A stretch of 64,000 bases of DNA from Legionella brunensis. GTDB lineage: Bacteria; Pseudomonadota; Gammaproteobacteria; Legionellales; Legionellaceae. Positions 39,304 to 47,688 of this stretch are shown piece after piece (position 1 is the stretch's first letter; each line of letters begins with the position of its first letter). The stretch covers positions 187,913 to 251,912 of the forward strand of contig NZ_LNXV01000011.1 in the NCBI RefSeq assembly GCF_001467025.1, in the 5' to 3' direction. A model generated the notes under the pieces. It was not told the DNA's origin and did not search any database. It saw only the letters and a program-made list of their open reading frames with translations. The position numbers and the translations under genes are program-made.

Positions 39304-40974
39304 ATGTTGTTACTGATTTGCCTTTTATTTTGCTGTGTAATCATCGGTTGGGCATTTGCATTTAGTAAGTTATTGAGAAGCAATTTTTCCGAGGGACTGT
39401 TCAGCACGATATCATTTTTAGGGCTAGTCATGTTTTGTAGTTTCCTACTTGCTCTACCTAAGTTCATCGCCCTTATCCTGCTTGCAACTGGTAGCATTTT
39501 TTTTCTCTTTTTTATTTACTCATCCCTCAACAAACCTCTTTTGCTTAAGCAAGATATAATTACCATCTGCTTTTTTTTAGGCTTATCTATAGTAAATTTA
39601 GCCATTGTCTATGGACTTAAATATCGAAGTATTGATGACTATTCTTTTTGGGGGACTATCAGCAAATATTTGTTTCTTTTTAACCAATTACCAACGAATG
39701 GTGACTATATTCATCCTGTTTACTTAAGTTATATTCCAGGGGCAGCAAGTTTTCATTACCTTCTTTATACGTTAGCCGGTGGATATTCTCAAACTCTAGG
39801 ATATTTTGCTCAGGGTCTCATTTTAATCTCAGCCTTCATGATACTCTTTGATCCTAAATATCTTTCACGTTCAGTCTGTTATTTAAGTTTGTGTTTTATA
39901 TTGTTCACCTTAGCTTACGGTACTGTATTTGCTCGCATGGAAGTAGATGCCTACGTAGCTGCTTATTTATTTGCTATAACTTGGCTCATCTATAAGAAAG
40001 GCGATTCTCCACAACTCATTTTTGCCCCTATCATTTTTCTCTCTCTTATAAAGGAGATTGGCCTTCTATTCTCTATAGCTGCTATCGTCCTGCTTTTAGC
40101 CTTAGAAAAGAGCAATCGCAAAGCTATCATTTATGGATTTCTTGCCACAGCAGCTGTGTTAGCTATTAAGCTGCTATGGAAAATTCACGTAACGTCCCTA
40201 GGATTTTATAGTTTTGCCCAAGCTGTTAATCTTAAATCAGCTGCTGCTGCATTTAATCCTTTCAACACTTACTATCATCCAGTCCAGGTGCTTTTCTTAA
40301 AAGCTGTTTTTTTTGCAAGTTTTGATTACCTCATTAAAACACCTTATCTTGTAATGTATGGTTTAATCGTCGGTCTATGGTATTGGCTATTGAAAAAAAG
40401 CCCTATTAATAGGGCTCGAATGAATAAATTAATGATTATTTTTGCTCTCTTTATAATTGCCTATTTGATCATGCTTTACTTTTTACAAGCCATTGTCTTT
40501 GACATCGGGCATACAAATCCACAGATTTTGTCTTTTCATCGCTATTACAATATGCTTTTTCTTCCTTGGGCGTGCATCATTGTCTTTATGGCTTTGGATA
40601 GCCTTAAACCACAAGCTTTTGAGTCTTTGCTCAGTCGAACCTCATTGACCACTGTCTCTCTAGCGCTGGTAATCCTAATCGTTGGTAAGATTGAGCGTGG
40701 AAAAAAGTTTTACGACCATAATCAGCTTTATAAGATCTATGCATTGCTTAATAAGAGCACAGCGCAATTAAGCCACAATAACTGGTCGGTTTGCCTGTTG
40801 AATCCTCCTAAGCCTGAGTATGAGGTGACGATGCCCCTAACCTACTTTTTTATGCCTCATCGCATATTTTATCCAGCCACAAAAGAACAACTTGCTTCTT
40901 GTGATTTAAGCTTGGAATGGGCAGATGATAGCGAGATTTCCCTAAGGGTTCATCATTCTAAGGAGTTAGTCTAG
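39304..40974 (+). CDS. Large multi-pass membrane protein, possibly glycosyltransferase-like
   Basis: 556 residues with about 11-13 hydrophobic helices and a soluble C-terminal tail of about 90 residues. The loop KYRSIDDYSFWGTISKYLFL between early helices carries acidic residues (Asp-Asp), as in polyprenyl-phosphate-sugar-using transferases of the GT-C fold, but I cannot assign a family. GGGAGG stands 5 bases before the ATG. It follows the O-antigen-ligase-like and Stealth genes in the same direction, so it is probably part of the same surface-polysaccharide cluster. Its 3' end overlaps the convergent kinase gene by 17 bases. Confidence 0.7.
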   Translation: MLLLICLLFCCVIIGWAFAFSKLLRSNFSEGLFSTISFLGLVMFCSFLLALPKFIALILLATGSIFFLFFIYSSLNKPLLLKQDIITICFFLGLSIVNLAIVYGLKYRSIDDYSFWGTISKYLFLFNQLPTNGDYIHPVYLSYIPGAASFHYLLYTLAGGYSQTLGYFAQGLILISAFMILFDPKYLSRSVCYLSLCFILFTLAYGTVFARMEVDAYVAAYLFAITWLIYKKGDSPQLIFAPIIFLSLIKEIGLLFSIAAIVLLLALEKSNRKAIIYGFLATAAVLAIKLLWKIHVTSLGFYSFAQAVNLKSAAAAFNPFNTYYHPVQVLFLKAVFFASFDYLIKTPYLVMYGLIVGLWYWLLKKSPINRARMNKLMIIFALFIIAYLIMLYFLQAIVFDIGHTNPQILSFHRYYNMLFLPWACIIVFMALDSLKPQAFESLLSRTSLTTVSLALVILIVGKIERGKKFYDHNQLYKIYALLNKSTAQLSHNNWSVCLLNPPKPEYEVTMPLTYFFMPHRIFYPATKEQLASCDLSLEWADDSEISLRVHHSKELV

Positions 40975-41830
40975 AATCACTCAAAATATCATCCGTATTG
41001 GCTTCCAGCTTAGCCAAAATTTCCTTTGCTGAAGGCCTATCATCGGGACGCTGATCCCATGCCTTAGTGATTAGCTTACCCAACTTGTGCGGTAAATTTT
41101 TAGGCAACTCCAGCCTCTCGCCTTGAGTCACTCCGACCAAGAATTGGTGAAGAGTTTTATCAGACTCAGGAAGACTCCAACTGACAATTTGTAACAAGGT
41201 GATAGCCAAACTATAAATATCTACTTTCTCATTGTAGGATTCGCGTAAAATAACTTCTGGTGCCATCCACAAAGGAGTTCCTACCATACCTTGCAAAGGC
41301 TTATCAGTCATTATGGCTGCCGAACCGAAGTCCCCTATTTTGGGGTTCATGTCTTTGTCTAAAAGAATATTAGCACCCTTAAGGTCACGATGGACAACAT
41401 GATTCTCATGTAAAAATATTAATCCTTCCGCAATTTTCTTTATCCACTGAAGCCGTAATGACAACGGCAACGGCTCTTCGTTACAATCTATAAAATCTTC
41501 TATTGAGCCATTAGGCATATATTCCATAGCGATTAAATACCGGTTTTCACACAACATAAAACCTAGTAATTGCACCACATAAGGTTTATGCAAATCGGTT
41601 AACTGCCTCATAATCTCTTTTTCATCTTTCGCTGTCTTATGAGCATTCTTGCGATCATCTGAGATTTTCAGTGCGGCTTTCTTGTTACGAAACATTACCT
41701 CAATAACCGTGGCATAACTACCCTTACCAAGAACCTCACCTCCATCAGTAAAATCTTTCACGGTCATTGAATAAGAATTAGGTGTAGCTGTAGTAGGTTC
41801 GGATGCTTCTAATTTAGTTTCTATAGTCAT
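40958..41830 (-). CDS. Eukaryotic-like protein kinase
   Basis: Complete Hanks-type kinase fold. Counting from a GTG three codons upstream of the chosen ATG: glycine loop LGKGSYATV (37-45), Lys58 in AALKI, Glu75, catalytic loop HRDLKGANILL (150-160), metal-binding DFG (170-172), TPLWMAPEVIL (188-198, APE), and the C-lobe Asp in KVDIYSLAITLLQI. The HRDLKGANILL and GTPLWMAPE sequences are like MAP3K/TKL kinases and not like the PknB type with its PASTA and membrane segments. There is no membrane helix, so the protein is cytosolic or exported. Legionella secretes LegK kinases through Dot/Icm; this could be one, but the export signal is not shown. Confidence 0.88.
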   Translation of the reverse strand: MTIETKLEASEPTTATPNSYSMTVKDFTDGGEVLGKGSYATVIEVMFRNKKAALKISDDRKNAHKTAKDEKEIMRQLTDLHKPYVVQLLGFMLCENRYLIAMEYMPNGSIEDFIDCNEEPLPLSLRLQWIKKIAEGLIFLHENHVVHRDLKGANILLDKDMNPKIGDFGSAAIMTDKPLQGMVGTPLWMAPEVILRESYNEKVDIYSLAITLLQIVSWSLPESDKTLHQFLVGVTQGERLELPKNLPHKLGKLITKAWDQRPDDRPSAKEILAKLEANTDDILSDSRLTP

Positions 41831-41839
41831 AAAGGTCAC

Positions 41840-42253
41840 TTTCAGGTGAAGACTACCTGATAAAATCAGGCAATTAGATCAAATAATGAACAATTATAAA
41901 ACTGTTTTGGCGATCTAAGTATGGGTAAAATTACCTATATGAGATCGTGCATGTTACTGGTGGCAACGCAAAACGCTATTGTATCCAAGTGGATGCATAC
42001 ATTTAAAGTATGTGAAATGTAGCGCAGAAAATTAAGGCTTTGCAGCCAGAATTATTTCATTTAGCTCCTGTTGAATCTGCAGATCAAAAACGAAATGAGC
42101 GCATTGATTCATCAAAGATTACATTTTTATTGCTTTATACTTAGGATTGTATTCTTTCTGACATTTGACTTAGCTAAATTCTTGTAAAATAATCCAATAT
42201 CACCGAATTATTCAACAATATCCACTTGTAGAGTCAATAAATTAAGAAAAATT
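41840..42253. other. Intergenic region with possible decayed repeat and gene remnant
   Basis: No intact gene. Around 42027-42055 the sequence GAAAATTAAG followed 17 bases later by AGCCAGAATTAT resembles the right half of the hairpin repeats at 20324 and 62311, in a worn form. From 42037 an open reading run of 34 codons, beginning ALQPELFHLAPVESADQKRN, continues to a TAG at 42142, with a coding look but no start. An upstream frame around 41950-42000 reads HVTGGNAKRYCIQVDAY. These may be pieces of one dead gene. Neither is recognised. Confidence 0.35.
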
Positions 42254-43678
42254 ATGATTGTTATCTTCGTTCATGGTTGGAGTGTCACACATACCAATAC
42301 TTATGGAGAACTTCCTCAATGGCTTGAAAGTCAGAGCAAAGACGGAAAGCTGGATATTCAAGTTGGTAATATCTATCTTGGACACTATATTAGCTTTGAC
42401 GATACAGTAACAGTCGACGATATAGCACGTGCATTTAACCATGCAGTGCATGATGAAATTTCTGATAAGCTGCGAGATGGGGAGCGTTTTGCTTGTATCA
42501 CTCACTCAGCCGGTGGCCCCGTTGTTCGTAAATGGATGGATTTATACTTTAAGAATAATCTTGCAAAATGCCCATTGAGTCATCTTATTATGCTGGCTCC
42601 CGCCAACCACGGTTCAGCGCTTGCTCAACTTGGTAAATCCCGACTAGGCCGTATAAAAAATTTTTTTGAAGGTATTGAACCGGGAGAGCATGTTCTTAAT
42701 TGGCTTGAGCTCGGAAGTGATATGAGCTGGGAACTTAATGAAAGTTGGCTTGATTACGATTACACTGCTAATGGCATCTATTCTTTTGTACTTACAGGCC
42801 AGAAAATTGATCGCCAACTTTATGATGCTATTAACTCCTACACAGGAGAAGCAGGATCTGATGGAGTTGTTCGTGTAACTGCTGCAAATATGAATTACAG
42901 CCTATTAAAGTTACATCAGGAGGGGAATAACGGTGAAAATCTTGTTGTCGCCCAAATGACACGGACACAGCCAATGGCATTTGGGGTTCTACCTGGGTGT
43001 GCGCATTCCGGTAAAAAAATGGGAATCATCCGCAGTGTTACTATGGCCAATGCAGCCACTCACCCAACAGCTATATGGGTCTTGCGATGCCTCCAAGTAA
43101 GAAATCGTGACTCCTATAATAGATTGGCAAAGCAACTAGATAGGATTACTAAAGAAACCCAGAAAAATGAACATACAGAACTTGTGAATACACTTATCTA
43201 TAAGCGCGAATATATTACTAATCGCTACTCTATGATTATATTTCGACTTATTGATGATCGGGGAAACCATCTTGACGATTATGATCTTTATCTAACTGCT
43301 GGCCCCAACTATAGCGAGCATGCGCTTCCTACGGGTTTCTTCGGAGACCGCCAGCGAAACCAACTTAATCGAGGAAAACTGACTTATTATCTTAACTACG
43401 ATATCATGGAAGCCGGAATTAATACGCCAAAAATGCAGGGTAATCTGGGATTTCGTATTAGGGCACGCCCTGAAGCGAGTGACCAAGCCCTTGCTTATTA
43501 CAAGTTACTTGATTTTCATTCCTCGCTCGCCGACATTAACAAAATTCTTCATCCCAATGAAACAGTAATGGTTGAAATCATGCTTCAGAGACGAGTAGAT
43601 AGAGCTGTCTCTCGTATCACCAACAACCTTACTCCGGCAAAAATCAGTTCGAAACCGAGTGGCAAAAAAGTAGATTGA
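42254..43678 (+). CDS. Alpha/beta-hydrolase, lipase-like, two-domain
   Basis: 474 residues with no signal peptide. The N-terminal half is an alpha/beta hydrolase: the oxyanion-hole motif VIFVHGWS (3-10), then nucleophile Ser85 in CITHSAGGPVVRKWM (a G-x-S-x-G variant, HSAGG), and MLAPANHGSALAQL, which resembles the region after the nucleophile in triacylglycerol lipases and type VI lipase effectors. Candidate acid and base: GSDGVVRVTAANMNY (Asp) and GCAHSGKKMG (His). The C-terminal part (about 330-474) is a separate beta-rich domain, RYSMIIFRLIDDRGNHLDDYDLYLTAGPNY. A secreted or injected phospholipase is possible in Legionella; no export signal is certain. It lies beside the kinase gene in the accessory block. 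Confidence 0.8.
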   Translation: MIVIFVHGWSVTHTNTYGELPQWLESQSKDGKLDIQVGNIYLGHYISFDDTVTVDDIARAFNHAVHDEISDKLRDGERFACITHSAGGPVVRKWMDLYFKNNLAKCPLSHLIMLAPANHGSALAQLGKSRLGRIKNFFEGIEPGEHVLNWLELGSDMSWELNESWLDYDYTANGIYSFVLTGQKIDRQLYDAINSYTGEAGSDGVVRVTAANMNYSLLKLHQEGNNGENLVVAQMTRTQPMAFGVLPGCAHSGKKMGIIRSVTMANAATHPTAIWVLRCLQVRNRDSYNRLAKQLDRITKETQKNEHTELVNTLIYKREYITNRYSMIIFRLIDDRGNHLDDYDLYLTAGPNYSEHALPTGFFGDRQRNQLNRGKLTYYLNYDIMEAGINTPKMQGNLGFRIRARPEASDQALAYYKLLDFHSSLADINKILHPNETVMVEIMLQRRVDRAVSRITNNLTPAKISSKPSGKKVD

Positions 43679-43829
43679 CGTTTTAACGTTTCTACTGTTG
43701 TTGCTCGCATCAGGATTAAATATCTGGTTAATTAAGAATATATATTTTTCAATTTATTGAACCTCAAGCAAAAACATACACAATTTTTTATATGTAAGAC
43801 TAAACTTTAAGAAAGAGAAATTATTCCTC

Positions 43830-43838
43830 TGCTATACT
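43830..43838 (+). promoter_or_regulatory. Extended -10 before the oxygenase gene
   Basis: TGCTATACT matches the extended -10 consensus and lies 31 bases before the ATG at 43870. No good -35 box is visible. Confidence 0.4.
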
Positions 43839-43869
43839 AACGTGTAAAAAACGAGGCAACATTATTAAA

Positions 43870-44643
43870 ATGTCAACCAATATAAGAAGTCAATTAACAG
43901 ATCTGATCATAAACAAATTAAATGAAACTAAGGAGCACTTAAAACAACAATTCTTCCTTGAGCATCCTATAAAAGTTGCCCGCCATTTTGTACTTGATAA
44001 CCTTCTTCCAACTGAAATTGCTGAGAAAATATACGCTGCCTTTCCTAAACCAAATCAAATGCATTTATTAAGTATTTGGGGAAAATTAAAATTAAAATAC
44101 AGCCACTTAAGAGATGTACCCAGTCTATTACAAGATATTAATTTTGCAATTCAAGATCCTAGAGTTGTCGCTATGATTGAAGAAATAACAGGAATTAAAA
44201 ATCAAATTCCTGATCCGACAGAATATGCTGGTGGAATTAGCACGTTACTCAAAGGATACTATATTAATCCTCATTTAGACCTTTCACATGATATACACAG
44301 AAAACATTATCGAACAGTGAATGTCCTTTATTATGTGACTCCTAATTGGCAACTCGAAAATGGTGGCAATTTTGAGCTATGGGATAAATCAATCAAAAAC
44401 TGCATTGTTATCCCCAATCTTTTTAATCGACTACTTGTGATGGAAACAAATCGAAGCTCTTGGCATGCTGTTAATACAGTTCTATGTGATACGCCTCGAT
44501 GTTGTGTGTTTAACTACTTTTTTTCTGAACAATCCCCTGAAAATGAAGATTATTTTTTTAATGGGATCTCATATAGAGCTCGGCCAGAACAAAAAATTCG
44601 TCGTGCAATTCAACAGGTCAAGAACACTTTCATAAGAAGATGA
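43870..44643 (+). CDS. 2-oxoglutarate/Fe(II)-dependent oxygenase
   Basis: 257 residues of the prolyl-hydroxylase-like (2OG-FeII_Oxy) superfamily. The iron-binding facial triad is visible: His135 and Asp137 in GYYINPHLDLSHD, and His199 in SSWHAVN. Arg210 (DTPRCCVF) is placed to bind the 2-oxoglutarate carboxylate. The flanking strands VNVLYYVTPNW and NGGNFELWD are typical of the double-stranded beta-helix core. The N-terminal 80 residues are helical. The substrate is unknown; members act on proteins, sugars or small metabolites. It stands alone, with a 190-base gap after the hydrolase. Confidence 0.85.
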   Translation: MSTNIRSQLTDLIINKLNETKEHLKQQFFLEHPIKVARHFVLDNLLPTEIAEKIYAAFPKPNQMHLLSIWGKLKLKYSHLRDVPSLLQDINFAIQDPRVVAMIEEITGIKNQIPDPTEYAGGISTLLKGYYINPHLDLSHDIHRKHYRTVNVLYYVTPNWQLENGGNFELWDKSIKNCIVIPNLFNRLLVMETNRSSWHAVNTVLCDTPRCCVFNYFFSEQSPENEDYFFNGISYRARPEQKIRRAIQQVKNTFIRR

Positions 44644-45065
44644 GGCTTATCAATACAACTTGATACAACTAGAAAGCATTGAAAGATGTTGAAATTTAAA
44701 GACTCTAGTTTGATGCAATAACCGAGCAACATTTTTGGATTTGCTTTAATACCTTGGGGCTATATGAGGAGTCATGAATAAAATGACTTCATTGCCTAAA
44801 TTTTAGTAACCACTCCAGCTCCTTTAAATTTCAAATGACTATACATTACTGCCATTATATAATTCAAGATAATCCAAAAACGACCACGATGTATAATATG
44901 TGAAACCATTGTATTGTAACTCATGCCATACCAAAAGAGGAAGACGCTCGAATTGTCGCAATCAAATTGCGCATTCTATTGTCGACACATCATTGGATTG
45001 TACAATTATTCAATATAATAAGTTTCAATCAGAACAATATTTATATATTTTGTTGAGAGCGACTC
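44644..45065. other. Intergenic region without recognised content
   Basis: 422 bases of very AT-rich sequence between the oxygenase and the next gene. No supported gene, terminator stem or repeat was found. One open frame (44900-45097, GTG start) has no ribosome-binding site and an unlikely protein sequence, and I do not count it. Confidence 0.5.
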
Positions 45066-45767
45066 ATGCATACATTATTTATTCCCTTTTCAGTTGATGA
45101 AGAAGGTTATGATCTTTTTCTAATGGGAACAACATGGCGAAAGAATATAGAGGAAACTGGTAAATTAGATAAAATGCCTAAAATTGTGATGTATCCAGGT
45201 GAAGAGGAAGATGTTACAAATATTTCAGATGATTTATCTTACATGTTTAGGGATGAAGATATTAATGCTAATGATGCTATTTATATTCTTTCCCAAGGAA
45301 TGGATAGCGAGGATGAGGTAGCTGCTAACCAATCAGAAACTGAAAACTGTTTCTTAAAAATACAAGATGTCGCGGCACGAATGAAAAAATGTGGTTTTAC
45401 ACCTGAAATAGCTAAAAAAATAAATTCATTAAAATTGTATATTTGTGGTGGTGAGAAGCATCGCAATCATCAGTTAGCCATTAGTTTTGCAAAAGCTTTA
45501 GGTGAAGAGTATAAAGATTTAACTATCCATTATTATGAAAAATTAGTTTACATTCCTAAGAAATATATACATGGGACTATAGAACTCTTTCATAAAATAG
45601 CAAAAAATACTGAAGACGCTAAGGAAATATTCCGAGCCAGTGAAGTAAGAAAAACCATTAAAGTTAGTGAATCATCTATTTTCTTTACAAATACCAAAAG
45701 AAAACAAACTGAAATTACAAATGAAGAGGTACGTGAAATCGAAGCCAAAGTTATACGTATTGAATAA
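45066..45767 (+). CDS. Unrecognised protein, possible caspase-like fold
   Basis: 233 residues, no signal peptide or membrane helix. Middle part reads NDAIYILSQGMDSEDEVAANQ, then a helical stretch VAARMKKCGFTPEIAKKIN, then SLKLYICGGEKHRNHQLAISFAKALGEEY. That is the pattern of a caspase/C80-type fold, where the strands carry G-H-G and a Cys in a CxS or CGG turn. Here the expected His is replaced by Gln (SQG), while Cys in YICGG is kept, so an active protease is doubtful. This is inference from pattern only. The C-terminus is charged and helical (EEVREIEAKVIRIE). No strong ribosome-binding site; ATG at 45066. An IS30 remnant follows. Confidence 0.65.
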   Translation: MHTLFIPFSVDEEGYDLFLMGTTWRKNIEETGKLDKMPKIVMYPGEEEDVTNISDDLSYMFRDEDINANDAIYILSQGMDSEDEVAANQSETENCFLKIQDVAARMKKCGFTPEIAKKINSLKLYICGGEKHRNHQLAISFAKALGEEYKDLTIHYYEKLVYIPKKYIHGTIELFHKIAKNTEDAKEIFRASEVRKTIKVSESSIFFTNTKRKQTEITNEEVREIEAKVIRIE

Positions 45768-45781
45768 ATGAAAATACAAAG

Positions 45782-45930
45782 GGATTGGTTAGACAGTATT
45801 TGAAAAGCGTAGTAGTTTTTTGTCAGTGACAGATGATCGTCTCATTGATATTATGAATAAATTAAATACACGCCCTAGAAAAACATTAGGATATCAATCA
45901 CCAAGTGAGCTATTTTTATGCGATCACTAA
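45782..45930 (+). pseudogene. IS30-family transposase C-terminal remnant
   Basis: The frame from 45811 reads FLSVTDDRLIDIMNKLNTRP then RKTLGYQSPSELFLCDH and stops at 45928. The NxRPRKTLGYxxPxE block is the invariant C-terminus of IS30-type transposases. A preceding stretch, GLVRQYLKS (from 45782), matches the usual NGLIRQYFPKGT block but is in another frame, so the copy is both 5'-truncated and frameshifted. No terminal inverted repeat was located. The end of the remnant overlaps the longest version of the following acetyltransferase frame. Confidence 0.8.
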
Positions 45931-45947
45931 ATGATGAGAAATATACT

Positions 45948-46451
45948 ATGCTGCTAGAAATCGAAACTCAACGCACAATATTGCGCTTGATAAATGAAGA
46001 AGATCTCAATCTTGTGGCTGAATTAAATTTAGATCCAGAAGTTAGAAAGTATTTTCCTGATGGAGTACAGTCGAAGGAACAAACTAAGCATAGAATTAAA
46101 CAGTTTATAGGTTTTTATAAAGAATATGGACTCCCTTGTTTTGTTATATTTAATAAGGAATCTAATGAATTTATTGGACGCTGTGGTTTTGGTCCTATAG
46201 AGACCGGTGAAATTGAAGTTGGATATCTAATCGCAAGAAAATTTTGGGGCATGAATTATGCCTCAGAAGCTTTAAAAGGACTTCTAAATTGGAGTAAAAA
46301 AAATATTAAAACCGATTTTATTATTGCTTTTGCTCCTATAGAACATAAAGCCTCGCACCGAGTGATGGAAAAATGTGGGATGCATTACTATAAAGATGGA
46401 ATTGGGCATGGTATAGAATGTAAATTTTATCGAATTAAGAACAGTGATTAG
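45948..46451 (+). CDS. GNAT-family N-acetyltransferase (RimJ/RimL-like)
   Basis: Acetyl-CoA-dependent acetyltransferase, 167 residues from the start at 45948. Family motifs: ETQRTILRLINEEDLNLVAELNLDPEVRKYFPDG at the N-terminus, IGRCGFGPIETGEIEVGYLIARKFWGMNYASEAL (motif A region), and HKASHRVMEKCGMHYYKDGIGHG (motif B, with the typical S-x-R-V-M-EK-x-GM). It is closest to the type 3 acetyltransferases that act on other small molecules or ribosomal proteins. The ATG at 45948 is preferred over 45918, which lies inside the transposase remnant. It probably came with the mobile element. Confidence 0.85.
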   Translation: MLLEIETQRTILRLINEEDLNLVAELNLDPEVRKYFPDGVQSKEQTKHRIKQFIGFYKEYGLPCFVIFNKESNEFIGRCGFGPIETGEIEVGYLIARKFWGMNYASEALKGLLNWSKKNIKTDFIIAFAPIEHKASHRVMEKCGMHYYKDGIGHGIECKFYRIKNSD

Positions 46452-46506
46452 TGTTGTTGCATTAGCGAGTTGAACCCTCGGCTTTATCTGGCTTTCAATT
46501 TTAGTG

Positions 46507-47688
46507 CTAACTCGATAATAATAATTTCGCCATTAATTGCGGAGCAGGCTCATCTAGTAAGCCTAAATCTTGCTTTGTAACAGGTGGAATATTTTTCTCA
46601 TTAAAGAATAATTGCATATTATTAGCAAATAAATGATTCGGTAAGTAAGGCTTTACCTCTTTATCGTGACAATAGGGCTTTTTCCCTTTCACAGCTTCCC
46701 CATTTATTAATGCACCTGCAACGGCTTGACCAACTTTAAGAGCAACCGCACAAGCATCAGAGCCTGTAACCTCCGCTTCAAGAATATAATACTTATTTTG
46801 AATTAATTTAGAAAATTGCTCTTCTTTTTCTTTAAGCAAAATATGTTTTATAGCTTCTGGCAGAATAATTTTAAATTGACTCTCAATTCCGATAAATCCG
46901 TCGCATAAGGAGAATAATCTCTCACAATAATTTATAAGATCTTTTTGTCCTGGATGAATGCCAAAGCGAACTTGCATATGTGGATGTTTGTCATGTTGTA
47001 ATTCATTTAATAGCGCTTCGACAAATGCAAGATCAACGTCAATAGGTTGTGAAGTACCTGAAATAAAGAACAATTCATCTGTCTCATTTAAAAGCAGCTT
47101 TTGTCTTGTGGCATAATGAGCAGTTGGTGGGCTTGCTGCTAACGCGCGATCAATGCTTAAATGGCCAACTGTATCAACAATTGCATTAGAATTTACAGCT
47201 AAGATATCAGCACTTGCAGCTTTTAAAGGAGTTGCAAACCGACAATTTGGTAGTGTTGCTAGAGTATTAACATATTTTGCCCAAAACGGATGTTTTTTGG
47301 GTTTAAACATATATTCATACGCGATAGTACAAGGAATAGAAGGTGAAATAACCTCAATTAGCTGATAAGCACTTTCTTCATCAACAGCAGAAGGAACGCC
47401 AAAATAACAGCTGGTGATGTTCTTGGCTATGACAAACTCATTGACTTTGATAAGTGCATCTTGGGTTAAGCGATTATAGGTGTAGATGTTAGGCTTTTCA
47501 GTTATTGCATCAAGGTTAATAAGATGTAATTTGTTGTTAAAAGTTAAATCTTTCACCTGATCTTTAGCTATTAAAGTTAAGGGAATCACATATAAATTAT
47601 CACTAAAACCGTTACTTTGTAAAAACTCAACCGTTTTTTTGGCTAAATCACTATCACCAATACTGCTAATAAAAAATGCCAAAGCCAT
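46507..47688 (-). CDS. Unrecognised protein, 393 residues
   Basis: No family recognised. The layout suggests two Rossmann-like halves: MALAFFISSIGDSDLAKKTV and DELFFISGTSQPIDVDLAFVEALLNEL with the following MQVRFGIHPGQKDLINYCERLF, which has the look of a GT-B glycosyltransferase, although no donor-binding motif is certain. A further block, LEAEVTGSDACAVALKVGQAVAGALINGEAV, is of mixed character. No signal peptide or membrane segment. It is convergent with the acetyltransferase gene; the upstream 368-base gap has a decayed coding fragment. Base use fits its surroundings. Confidence 0.7.
   Translation of the reverse strand: MALAFFISSIGDSDLAKKTVEFLQSNGFSDNLYVIPLTLIAKDQVKDLTFNNKLHLINLDAITEKPNIYTYNRLTQDALIKVNEFVIAKNITSCYFGVPSAVDEESAYQLIEVISPSIPCTIAYEYMFKPKKHPFWAKYVNTLATLPNCRFATPLKAASADILAVNSNAIVDTVGHLSIDRALAASPPTAHYATRQKLLLNETDELFFISGTSQPIDVDLAFVEALLNELQHDKHPHMQVRFGIHPGQKDLINYCERLFSLCDGFIGIESQFKIILPEAIKHILLKEKEEQFSKLIQNKYYILEAEVTGSDACAVALKVGQAVAGALINGEAVKGKKPYCHDKEVKPYLPNHLFANNMQLFFNEKNIPPVTKQDLGLLDEPAPQLMAKLLLSS

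Noticed and set aside
44900..45097. 65-codon frame before the caspase-like gene
   Set aside because: GTG start, no ribosome-binding site, overlaps the next gene and shows no coding signal.
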